Shown piece after piece: positions 17,270 to 24,920 of a DNA stretch of 64,000 nt. This DNA is from Bacteroidota bacterium (GTDB taxonomy: Bacteria > Bacteroidota > Bacteroidia > Chitinophagales > Chitinophagaceae). The stretch spans positions 488,063-552,062 of the forward strand of contig JAFDXN010000060.1 in the NCBI GenBank assembly GCA_018267915.1, read 5' to 3'. The notes under the pieces are model-generated. The model saw nothing but the letters and a program-made list of their open reading frames with translations. It was not told the origin of the DNA and ran no database searches. The position numbers were made by a program, and so were the translations under genes. Within the stretch, counting starts at the first letter, position 1, and each line of letters starts with the position of its first letter.

Positions 17270-17605
17270 ATGGAAGCTGTGAGGGAAATACAGGAAATAA
17301 GCGTACATATCCTTGCCCGCCTTTCCGACGGTCACACCCGCTTGCAGATAGAAGCCGAGCTGGTGGAGCAAGGTCATGATGTGCAGTTTGTTAAAGATAT
17401 GCTGCAAGAGGCCGTGAAGCTCCGCAGTTCTAAAAAGCGTGTGCTGGGCCTTTCGCTCATCCTGGCAGGAGCGCTTATCTGTTTGCTCAGTTGCGTGCTA
17501 TCTATAGTATTACATTTATCTCCAACTGCGTTCGCCGTGGTGCTATATGGTTTTACCAGCCTGGGCATCCTTCTCGCTTTCGCGGGCTTTACGCAGGTAT
17601 TCTAG
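17270..17605 (+). CDS. Small two-helix membrane protein of unknown function
   Basis: This 111-residue protein has a soluble helical N-terminal half (about 1-58), with the ILARLSDGHTRLQIEAELVEQG region suggestive of a UBA/CUE-like helical bundle. Two hydrophobic helices follow (about 60-82 and 87-108). The ATG is preceded by an A-rich stretch and no strong SD. It lies 72 bp after the TPR protein gene and could be cotranscribed with it. It converges with the metalloprotease-like gene, leaving only 27 bp between stops. I do not recognise the family. Confidence 0.6.
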   Translation: MEAVREIQEISVHILARLSDGHTRLQIEAELVEQGHDVQFVKDMLQEAVKLRSSKKRVLGLSLILAGALICLLSCVLSIVLHLSPTAFAVVLYGFTSLGILLAFAGFTQVF

Positions 17606-17632
17606 ATGCGATACAGCCGGAAGTAACGTCCA

Positions 17633-18682
17633 TTAACGGCCTGAGTCGATCCTGCGTTCCAGATCTTTGATCATATCATCCAGTGCAGGACCATAGATGC
17701 GTTTCGCATTATCGTACGATTGATCAGCCAATAACTGAATAAATTTATCCATGCCGAAGTTTTGGATGAGGGCGCCGGTCAGCACGGCACCCAATGGGTA
17801 TAAAATCCCTTCCGGCATATGTTCGGCACTTTTCCAGGTGCCGACGACAGAGATATTCATCCCCCGGGCCGTTGTCACGCGCCGTATCTCTTGCATCCAA
17901 TCCCGCCCCGAGAAATCGAAATAGCAAGCCACTCCTTCAAAGACCAGGTTGCTAGGGTTCTTAACAGTTGTAGCGTAGTAGCTGATATTGTGCGTGAGCT
18001 CATGGCCACGGGTGTTATCCATGCTGGTATGTGTTACGCAGAATGCCGGCTTGGTAAAGGCAAGTGGCTGTCGCAGGTATCTTTCGCCCTGCTTCACGTC
18101 ATCCCACACAAAATAGTCGATCTTCTTAGGTAACACAGCCCTGAAAAAGCGATTGATCGAATCAAACGCGGCTTCTGTGGCAGCCATATAAAGATCGACA
18201 TTGTCCGGTATGTGTCGGAAGTGGAAGACAATGTGCCTGGACTCCCTTATGATCCAATTGTCGTAGTAGTTGCTCAGTCCGAAAAGTATAGCCGCGCCCG
18301 TGGCCGACTTAACCGAATTTGCTGTAGCATTTAGCGCTACGCAATCGCTTAAGTTTTCTTTTGCTTTGCCATATTCTCCCTTCTTAAAATAGGCAATGCC
18401 CAGGTCGTTCATGCACCACGCCCTTACCGAAGGCTCTGCACTAACATTATTCTTCCCTTTTTCGAGGTAGGGTATGGCCTCATTATATTTGTTTTGCTCC
18501 AGCAGCGACTGGCCTATTATCTGGTAAGCGCCGGGCTCTGTTTCTGTATATCGTTTTGAGATTGCGATAGCGCTATCCAGTTTGCCTTTTTCAAACAAGG
18601 CAATGGCATCCTTCATTGTTTGCCCATATGTAGCAAAGGCAATGAAAGTACAGCAGCTGCATAAGACTATTCTTGAAAGCAT
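17633..18682 (-). CDS. TPR protein with HExxH zinc metalloprotease-like domain (peptidase MA-like)
   Basis: This 349-residue exported protein has a signal peptide ending ATYGQ (about residue 21). The TPR-like region (about 22-125) includes YNEAIPYLEKGKN and FKKGEYGKAKENL. The protease-like domain (about 145-345) contains HELTH at 227-231, with Glu249 in NLVFEGVACYFD placed where a third zinc ligand of gluzincins would be. This arrangement fits the peptidase MA-like family, whose substrates are mostly unknown. It diverges from the outer-membrane barrel gene. Confidence 0.72.
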   Translation of the reverse strand: MLSRIVLCSCCTFIAFATYGQTMKDAIALFEKGKLDSAIAISKRYTETEPGAYQIIGQSLLEQNKYNEAIPYLEKGKNNVSAEPSVRAWCMNDLGIAYFKKGEYGKAKENLSDCVALNATANSVKSATGAAILFGLSNYYDNWIIRESRHIVFHFRHIPDNVDLYMAATEAAFDSINRFFRAVLPKKIDYFVWDDVKQGERYLRQPLAFTKPAFCVTHTSMDNTRGHELTHNISYYATTVKNPSNLVFEGVACYFDFSGRDWMQEIRRVTTARGMNISVVGTWKSAEHMPEGILYPLGAVLTGALIQNFGMDKFIQLLADQSYDNAKRIYGPALDDMIKDLERRIDSGR

Positions 18683-18730
18683 AGGTTTAACGCAGCATTA
18701 AATTACATCAAAATGTAATTATGGTGGGTA

Positions 18731-18758
18731 TTTGCCGTTTATTAATTGCGTAATTTTG
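18731..18758 (+). promoter_or_regulatory. Candidate promoter of the barrel gene (TTTG-N16-TAATTTTG)
   Basis: TTTG at 18731-18734 and TAATTTTG at 18751-18758 match the Bacteroidota -33/-7 pair with a 16-bp spacer. The predicted transcription start falls within a few bases of the ATG at 18764, suggesting a leaderless or nearly leaderless mRNA. Confidence 0.5.
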
Positions 18759-18763
18759 AATTC

Positions 18764-19438
18764 ATGTCATCCCGCTTTTCTCTTTTGTTTTTAGGCTGCA
18801 CACTGCTGGCAGGCAGGATGGCGGGGCAATCGCATTTTTTTAGGGATGAGCAGCGCACATTTTATGGCGGTATTGTTGGCGGTATGAACATTTGCCAGGT
18901 GGATGGTGATGGCTACGGGGGCTACCATAAGGCTGGATTGAATGTTGGCGCTTGCGTATATGCCCAGTTCACACCCGCACTCGGTGCCAGCCTGGAGATG
19001 CTCTACGTGCAAAAGGGTGCGCGCGATATAAACGAGAGCTATTCGCCTTATGTAGGCCAGTATTTCGCAGGTTACTATCTCGACCTGAACTATGTAGAGG
19101 TGCCAATGATGTTCAATTTTTTCACCAATCATAAGCTGCATGCCAGTCTCGGTGGCTCGTATAGCAGGCTGCTGAAATCGAAAGAAGACCTCACCATCGA
19201 CCATGGCTATGCCATCGACCACGACAAGTACTATTTCAATAAGAATGAGTTTAGCTATCTAGCCGGGCTGACTTACCAGCTATACAAGGGCCTATTTATT
19301 AATGCGCGTTATCAATATTCTATCAATACCATCCGCCCGGCCGAGCGAGCCGTAGTGGGCTGGGGTATAGATGAGCGCAATCACCTGATCAACCTTCGAC
19401 TGATATTGTTGATGGGTTCGGCAAAAGACGGTGAATAA
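18764..19438 (+). CDS. Outer-membrane beta-barrel protein (PorT-like fold)
   Basis: This 224-residue protein has a signal peptide (MSSRFSLLFLGCTLLAG... ending MAGQ) and then alternating amphipathic strands typical of the Bacteroidota OMP beta-barrel family. Examples are YGGIVGGMNICQVDGDG, LGASLEMLYVQKGA, LNYVEVPMMFNFF, GLFINARYQYSI and the final LINLRLILLM. The L-x-Y-[VI]-E-[VI]-P strand is a hallmark of this family. ATG 18764 is preferred over in-frame TTG 18746, which lies upstream of the predicted transcription start. Ligand or transport function is unknown. Confidence 0.8.
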   Translation: MSSRFSLLFLGCTLLAGRMAGQSHFFRDEQRTFYGGIVGGMNICQVDGDGYGGYHKAGLNVGACVYAQFTPALGASLEMLYVQKGARDINESYSPYVGQYFAGYYLDLNYVEVPMMFNFFTNHKLHASLGGSYSRLLKSKEDLTIDHGYAIDHDKYYFNKNEFSYLAGLTYQLYKGLFINARYQYSINTIRPAERAVVGWGIDERNHLINLRLILLMGSAKDGE

Positions 19439-19440
19439 TA

Positions 19441-19468
19441 AAGCTTTGCAAGTCCTGCAAAGCTTTTC
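19441..19468. terminator. Hairpin terminator between converging genes
   Basis: A 10-bp perfect stem (AAGCTTTGCA 19441-19450 with 19456-19465) and 5-nt loop lies between the barrel gene (plus) and the aspartyl protease gene (minus). The T-tract is short on the plus side. Confidence 0.65.
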
Positions 19469-19488
19469 CAATATCCCGCGTCTGTTAC

Positions 19489-20004
19489 CTACTGCATCAG
19501 GTAGAGCGTCATGTTCGAATAATCTATCACCGCTTTCCCGGAAGAAAGGATGTCGGCGCCCACCACGCCGTCAAATGGTGCAATACCAACTGATTTCAAT
19601 GCACTATTCACATTATCGAGGTCCATTACCGTTACGGTGAATTTTTCTTTTTTATAGCCGCCCAGTACCAGCGTATTGTCGGGTACCATCCTGGCAGTAA
19701 GCGTTGCGCTGCCTGCACCAGCGGCAGGCACATCGTTGCCTTTAGTAGTGTTGATGTGGAACTTGTCTTTTACTTTCACATCCAATACCGTCGCGCCGGC
19801 CCCTGAGTCGAGAATGAACTTTCCTTTTACGCCATTCAGTGTACCTTCCATGTATATATGGCCGATGATCAGTTTATTGAGTTTAATGGCGATGTAGCCT
19901 TTTTTCGAAAGGAAGTCGCCAAGATCGGCATTCTGGGCGTTAACGGTTCCTGTTATAAATACAAGCAATAGTAAAGCCGCCAGGCTTTTCAGTTTTAAAT
20001 TCAT
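19489..20004 (-). CDS. Retropepsin-like aspartyl protease, exported
   Basis: This 171-residue protein has a signal peptide (about 1-23, ending TVNAQ) and a single retropepsin-like domain. The catalytic motif is FILDSGAGATVLD, with Asp66 in a DSG rather than DTG triplet. A second hydrophobic-hydrophobic-Gly motif is GVVGADIL, followed by AVIDYSNMTLYL. One-lobe enzymes of this type dimerise to form the active site. Target proteins are unknown. It begins 21 bp after the stop of the 2-oxoacid oxidoreductase beta gene and may be its last operon member, although the functions are not obviously linked. Confidence 0.78.
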   Translation of the reverse strand: MNLKLKSLAALLLLVFITGTVNAQNADLGDFLSKKGYIAIKLNKLIIGHIYMEGTLNGVKGKFILDSGAGATVLDVKVKDKFHINTTKGNDVPAAGAGSATLTARMVPDNTLVLGGYKKEKFTVTVMDLDNVNSALKSVGIAPFDGVVGADILSSGKAVIDYSNMTLYLMQ

Positions 20005-20025
20005 TGTCTGTTCAATAGTTTTTAG

Positions 20026-21078
20026 TTAGCGCAAGGTAGCGTTTAATTCTCTGAGTTTTGCAGCGCCGGGGCATAGCACATCCTTGCCCAATGTATTAAG
20101 TGGCTTTTCGGTCGTGCCCAGCATATCGTGCAGCTCCTGCGACTCGTGCTCCATATAGAGCAGGCCGGTGAGGATCTCGTTCTTTGCCTTGGCCAGCTGT
20201 ACTGCGTTCATTGCCGATATGCGGCTGTGTGGGTCCCAGCCCTGGGCCAGCTTATGCAGTTCAATGATCGAGCCATCGTGCATTACTACATGCTCCATTG
20301 TTCCCTCAGCATAGTCGGTGGTGATCTCTTTCATTTCCGGTACGAAGTCTATGGTGCCTGTGGCCTCTACATGTTCGCGCACATAATCATACGATTTGGT
20401 AGAGCCTACATTGTTATTGAAGGTGACACAAGGTGATATCACGTTGATGAAGGCGAAGCCCGTATGTTTCATAGCAGCTTTGATTAGCGGCACCAATTGT
20501 TTTTTGTCGCCGGAAAAGCTCTGCGCCACGAACGTAGCACCCAGTTCTATCGCCAGGCTTGAAAGGTCTATCGATTGAAAGGTATTGACATGCCCGGTCT
20601 TGTTTTTCGATCCCGGGTCGGCAGTAGCGGAGTCCTGCCCTTTAGTAAGACCGTAGCAGCCATTGTTCATCACTATGTACAGCATGTTCAGGTTGCGCCT
20701 GATGACGTGTACGAACTGGCCCATACCTATTGATGCACTGTCGCCATCGCCCGATATGCCGATGTATTTCAATTCGCGGTTGGCAAGGTTTGCACCGGTT
20801 GCCACCGATGGCATACGGCCATGCACGGAGTTAAAGCCATGTGAATTACTAAGGAAATATGCCGGTGTTTTGGAAGAGCAGCCGATGCCCGATAGCTTCG
20901 CTACCTTATGCGGCTCGATGTCGAGGTCGTAGCAGGCCTGTACAATGGCCGCGCTGATGGAGTCGTGTCCACAACCTGCACATAAGGTAGAAAGGGCGCC
21001 TTCGTAATAGCTTACGGTATAGCCAAGCTTATTTTTTTTGAGCTCCGGGTGACGGAACTTGGGACGAACGTATGTCAT
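20026..21078 (-). CDS. korB: 2-oxoacid:ferredoxin oxidoreductase, beta subunit (TPP-binding)
   Basis: This 350-residue subunit carries the thiamine-diphosphate site. The signature GDGDSASIG (about 108-116) followed by NNGCYGLTKGQ binds Mg-TPP. LCAGCGHDS (Cys33, Cys36) and the Cys in GIGCSS are ligands for the 4Fe-4S cluster in this family. With the alpha subunit encoded 18 bp upstream it would oxidatively decarboxylate a 2-oxoacid to acyl-CoA while reducing ferredoxin. 2-oxoglutarate is favoured by the two-subunit layout with a fused gamma-alpha chain, though pyruvate or branched-chain acids cannot be excluded. The gene symbol follows that assumption. Confidence 0.9.
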   Translation of the reverse strand: MTYVRPKFRHPELKKNKLGYTVSYYEGALSTLCAGCGHDSISAAIVQACYDLDIEPHKVAKLSGIGCSSKTPAYFLSNSHGFNSVHGRMPSVATGANLANRELKYIGISGDGDSASIGMGQFVHVIRRNLNMLYIVMNNGCYGLTKGQDSATADPGSKNKTGHVNTFQSIDLSSLAIELGATFVAQSFSGDKKQLVPLIKAAMKHTGFAFINVISPCVTFNNNVGSTKSYDYVREHVEATGTIDFVPEMKEITTDYAEGTMEHVVMHDGSIIELHKLAQGWDPHSRISAMNAVQLAKAKNEILTGLLYMEHESQELHDMLGTTEKPLNTLGKDVLCPGAAKLRELNATLR

Positions 21079-21096
21079 ATTGCTGTCTTCCTTCTT

Positions 21097-22911
21097 TTAC
21101 TTATTGCCTGATAAATTGTTTTTGATCTGTGCCTGTATCGTATCTGCTGTAATGGGCATGCCGTCGTAGTTGAGCACAGATACAAGTTTCTCGGGATTGA
21201 TGCCTAACTCTATCATCAGCAAGCTCTTCATCTGTGCGTCGCGGTTCTGTTCCACTACAAATATTTTGTCGTGCGCATCGATGAATTGCTGTACGGCGCT
21301 ATTGAAGGGAAAAGCCTTAATACGCATTGCATCCAGGTGCACACCTTGTTCCTTCAATAGCTCCATGGCTTCCTCAGCTGCATATTTGGAGGTCCCAAAA
21401 AATATGATCCCGCAGCCATGGTGGTTTTTATGTTGGTACAGTTCCGGTGCATGCACCATTGTTTTTGCTGTTTCCCATTTAACCATTAGTCTGTCCATAT
21501 TGCGCTGGTAGGCTGCCGCATCTTCTGTGTAAACGGCATATTCATCGCGTGAGGTGCCCCTCGTGAAGAAAGCGCCTTTTGTAGGATGCGTGCCGGGGTA
21601 GGTGCGGTAGGGGATACCATCACCGTCCACGTCCAGGTAGCGGCCAAACTTTGGCATATGTTCCAGCAGCTCGGCAGTGAGTACTTTGCCTCTATGGTAA
21701 TTCCTGTTGTCGTCCCATTCGAACGGCGGCGACACGTGGTCGTTCATGCCCAGGTCCAGGTCGGTCATTACCATGATTGGTGTCTGTAATTGCTCGGCAA
21801 GATCGAAGGCGTCAGCCGTCATTTCGAAGCATTCTTTCGGTGTCGAGGGTATCACCAGCACGTGTTTAGTATCTCCATGCGAGGCATAGGCAGCTTCCAT
21901 TATATCTGATTGCTGCACACGCGTTGGCATACCTGTCGAAGGGCCTGCGCGCTGCACGTCTATCAGGACAGCCGGTACTTCGGCGAAATAGGCGAGTCCT
22001 AAAAACTCGTTCATCAGCGATACGCCCGGGCCGCTGGTTGCAGTAAAAGCTCTTGCACCGTTCCAACCGGCGCCGATCACCATGCCCATTGCAGCGAGTT
22101 CATCTTCTGCCTGTACGATCGCATAGTTCTTTTTGCCCGTTTGCGGATCGATCCTGTATTCTTCGGCATAATCATTGAAAGCCTCGGCTACAGAGGTCGA
22201 AGGCGTGATGGGATACCATGCTGCAACCGTCGCGCCGCCATATACTGCACCCAGGCCGCAGGCCGAGTTGCCATCTATCATGATCGCATCTTTCACCAGG
22301 TCGCGCCTTTCTACTCTTATGTCAAGCGGGCATTTGAAGTTTTCCTTCACATAATCGATACCCATCTGCAGCGACTTCATATTAGGCGCTATCAGCTTTT
22401 CCTTTCCTTTGAACTGTTCCTTGAAAAGGTCCTCAAATACACCCACTTCAATATCAAGCAGGCCGCAAAGCGCACCTACATAAATGATGTTCTTGAAAAG
22501 TTGCCTTTGGCGTGGATCGGTAAATTCCCGGTTACACATCTCCATCAAGGGGATGCCGATATAATGAATGTCATCCCTGATGAATTCATCATGCAATTTC
22601 TTGGTGCTGTCATAAAGGAAGTAGCCACCTTTCTTCACGCTCTTCACATCCTGCATCATACTCTGCGGATTCACGCATACCATCAGGTCAATACCTTCGC
22701 GGCGGCCCAGGTATCCTTTCTCGCTCACGCGCACCTCATACCATGTAGGTAATCCTTGTATATTCGATGGGAAGATATTCTTAGGAGTCACCGGTATGCC
22801 CATCCTGAAGATGGACTTGGTAAAAAGGAAATTAGCACTGGCCGATCCTGTTCCGTTTACGTTTGCGAACCTTACTACGAAATCATTTACATTACTGTTT
22901 CCTGCTGGCAT
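21097..22911 (-). CDS. korA: 2-oxoacid:ferredoxin oxidoreductase, fused gamma-alpha subunit
   Basis: This 604-residue protein joins the gamma domain (about 1-190, NDFVVRFANVNGTGSASANF) to the alpha domain (about 205-600). The alpha domain has the substrate/TPP-contact region GGATVAAWYPITPSTSVAE and TSGPGVSLMNEFLGLAYFAE. The C-terminal part contains VVEQNRDAQMKSLL. This gamma-alpha fusion is typical of 2-oxoglutarate:ferredoxin oxidoreductases. Its first 25 nt overlap the end of the upstream FAD oxidoreductase gene, indicating translational coupling. Together with korB and that reductase it forms a redox module. Confidence 0.92.
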   Translation of the reverse strand: MPAGNSNVNDFVVRFANVNGTGSASANFLFTKSIFRMGIPVTPKNIFPSNIQGLPTWYEVRVSEKGYLGRREGIDLMVCVNPQSMMQDVKSVKKGGYFLYDSTKKLHDEFIRDDIHYIGIPLMEMCNREFTDPRQRQLFKNIIYVGALCGLLDIEVGVFEDLFKEQFKGKEKLIAPNMKSLQMGIDYVKENFKCPLDIRVERRDLVKDAIMIDGNSACGLGAVYGGATVAAWYPITPSTSVAEAFNDYAEEYRIDPQTGKKNYAIVQAEDELAAMGMVIGAGWNGARAFTATSGPGVSLMNEFLGLAYFAEVPAVLIDVQRAGPSTGMPTRVQQSDIMEAAYASHGDTKHVLVIPSTPKECFEMTADAFDLAEQLQTPIMVMTDLDLGMNDHVSPPFEWDDNRNYHRGKVLTAELLEHMPKFGRYLDVDGDGIPYRTYPGTHPTKGAFFTRGTSRDEYAVYTEDAAAYQRNMDRLMVKWETAKTMVHAPELYQHKNHHGCGIIFFGTSKYAAEEAMELLKEQGVHLDAMRIKAFPFNSAVQQFIDAHDKIFVVEQNRDAQMKSLLMIELGINPEKLVSVLNYDGMPITADTIQAQIKNNLSGNK

Positions 22912-24683
22912 GCATTAACTGCTTTTGTAACGTTATAAAAGAATTTTTTCATATCCCATGCTGATGTAGGGCAGCGCTCGGCGCATAGGCCACAGTGCAG
23001 GCATACGTTCTCGTCTTTCACCATCACACGTTTGGTCGGCAGAATGTCCGATACATACAGCTCCTGTTCTTTATTATGTGCGGGCACTTTGGTGTGCTCT
23101 CGTAATTGGTCTTCTTCTTCATTTACTGTAAAGGTGATACAAGAGGTGGGGCATATGTCCATGCAGGCATCACATTCAATACATTTGCTTTCTGTGAAGA
23201 CTGTTTGCACATCGCAGTTAAGGCAACGCTGTGCTTCTTTAAAGCCGTGCAGCCTGTCGAAGCCAAGCTCCACTTCCTGTTTGCGGTTCACCAGCGTCAC
23301 TTTCTTATCCGCCTGTGGCACCACGAAGCGTTCGTCATCCGAAACGGTACTGTCATAGCTCCACTCGTGGATGCCCATTTTTTGGCTCACCAGGTTCACA
23401 TGCGGCGCAGGGCGCTGCATCATGTCCATGCCTTCGCAAGCGAGGTGTATCGATATAGCAGCCTGGTGGCCGTGTGCCACTGCTGTGATCACGTTCTTAG
23501 GACCAAATGCCGCGTCACCACCAAAGAATACTTTCTTATTTGTTGAGCAGTAAGTCACCGCATCGACAACAGGCATATTCCATTTATCAAACTCAATACC
23601 CAGGTCGCGCTCTATCCAGGGAAAGCTATTCTCCTGTCCGATGGCAACCAGCACATCGTCTGCTTGGAAGAATACGTCTTCATCGCCTGTGGGTACCAGT
23701 TTCCTTTTGCCATTTTCATACACGGCATGCACTTTCTCAAACGTCATCCCTGCCAGCTTACCATCTTTTATTACAAACGACTTAGGCACATGGTTGTCTA
23801 TTATCGGTATGTCCTCGTGCATTGCATCTTCCTTTTCCCATGGCGATGCTTTCATTTCGGCAAACGGGCTGCGCACTATGACCTTCACATCGTCGCCGCC
23901 CAGCCTCCTGCTCGTGCGGCAGCAGTCCATTGCAGTATTCCCACCACCAAGTACGATCACCTTTTTGCCGATTTTGGAAGTATGTTCAAAAGCTACACTT
24001 GCCAGCCAGTTGATACCTATATGGATGTTCGCGGCACCTTCCTGCCTGCCCGGCAGATCGGGCAGGTCGCGGCCGCGCGGTGCGCCCGATCCTACAAACA
24101 CGGCATCATAGCCCATTTCAAGTATTTCCTTGAGGCTGCTTACATATTGGTTGAAGTGTTTTTGAATGCCGAGGTCCAATATATAGTTCACTTCTTCATC
24201 AAGCACACTTTCCGGCAACCTGAACGATGGTATCTGGCTGCGCATGAAACCACCACCTTTTTTCTGTTCATCATAGAGATGTATCTCGTAACCCAGTGGC
24301 GCAAGGTCGCGCGCTACTGTGAGGGATGCCGGCCCGGCACCAATCAATGCTATCTTTTTACCATTGGATGCGAAAGGCCCATGCGGCATATGCTGCTGCA
24401 CATCGCCTTTATTGTCTGCTGCTACACGCTTCAGCCTGCATATAGCCACCGGCTCTTCTTCTACCCGTCCCCTGCGGCAGGCCGGTTCACAAGGGCGATC
24501 GCAGGTGCGGCCCAGCACACCGGGAAAAACATTCGAGTCCCAGTTGATCATGTAAGCCTCAGTGTACTTGCCCTCGGCTATCAGCCTGATGTATTCCGGT
24601 ACCGGTGTATGCGCAGGACATGCGTATTGGCAATCCACAACCTTATGGAAGTACTCCGGGTTTTGAATATCGGTTGGTTTCAA
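22887..24683 (-). CDS. GltD-like FAD/NAD(P) oxidoreductase with two ferredoxin-type 4Fe-4S motifs
   Basis: This 598-residue flavoprotein resembles the small subunit of glutamate synthase and NfnB-type reductases. The N-terminal Fe-S helical domain has Cys18, Cys22, Cys61, Cys65 and Cys69 (CQYACPAH, CDRPCEPAC). The FAD Rossmann motif GAGPAS is at 115-120. A second nucleotide fold, VIVLGGGNTAMD, lies at about 245. The C-terminal insert holds two 4Fe-4S motifs, CIECDACMDICP (from 501) and CLHCGLCAERCP (from 561). No in-frame ATG precedes the conserved Cys18, so translation must begin at TTG 24683 or upstream; a stop lies a few codons further up. It overlaps korA by 25 nt. The likely role is shuttling electrons between the oxidoreductase/ferredoxin and NAD(P)H. 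Confidence 0.87.
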   Translation of the reverse strand: MKPTDIQNPEYFHKVVDCQYACPAHTPVPEYIRLIAEGKYTEAYMINWDSNVFPGVLGRTCDRPCEPACRRGRVEEEPVAICRLKRVAADNKGDVQQHMPHGPFASNGKKIALIGAGPASLTVARDLAPLGYEIHLYDEQKKGGGFMRSQIPSFRLPESVLDEEVNYILDLGIQKHFNQYVSSLKEILEMGYDAVFVGSGAPRGRDLPDLPGRQEGAANIHIGINWLASVAFEHTSKIGKKVIVLGGGNTAMDCCRTSRRLGGDDVKVIVRSPFAEMKASPWEKEDAMHEDIPIIDNHVPKSFVIKDGKLAGMTFEKVHAVYENGKRKLVPTGDEDVFFQADDVLVAIGQENSFPWIERDLGIEFDKWNMPVVDAVTYCSTNKKVFFGGDAAFGPKNVITAVAHGHQAAISIHLACEGMDMMQRPAPHVNLVSQKMGIHEWSYDSTVSDDERFVVPQADKKVTLVNRKQEVELGFDRLHGFKEAQRCLNCDVQTVFTESKCIECDACMDICPTSCITFTVNEEEDQLREHTKVPAHNKEQELYVSDILPTKRVMVKDENVCLHCGLCAERCPTSAWDMKKFFYNVTKAVNACQQETVM

Positions 24684-24867
24684 TGTGTAGTATTTTCTTT
24701 TTTAGAAAAAGGAAGGAGCTCCGGCAGGCGTTGGTGCTGCACCTGAGCGTCATACTAATATAAGAATTTTTATCTTATTCAAGATATTGTAATACTGCAT
24801 ATGTGTGTAGGCTGTTATTAGTGAACGTCGCCGGGTCGGGGTAAATAGTTTCCACAGTTTCTTTTAG

Positions 24868-24900
24868 CAAATAAAAAGCCACCCCGTCTCCGGGATGGCC
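24868..24900 (-). terminator. Intrinsic terminator after the lamin-tail-like gene
   Basis: On the minus strand GGCCATCCCG pairs with the 3' arm (one G-U) and is followed by TTTTTATTT. It lies 20 bp past the stop of the 24921-27026 gene. Confidence 0.82.
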
Positions 24901-24920
24901 TTCTGAGTCCAATCGTGAAT

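Noticed and set aside
22141..22752. 203-codon plus-strand frame opposite the korA gene
   Set aside because: Antisense to a well-conserved oxidoreductase subunit, no independent support.
23664..24746. 360-codon plus-strand open frame opposite the FAD oxidoreductase gene
   Set aside because: It is entirely antisense to a gene with strong cofactor motifs, contains no recognisable domain and has the Cys/His-rich composition of an antisense shadow.
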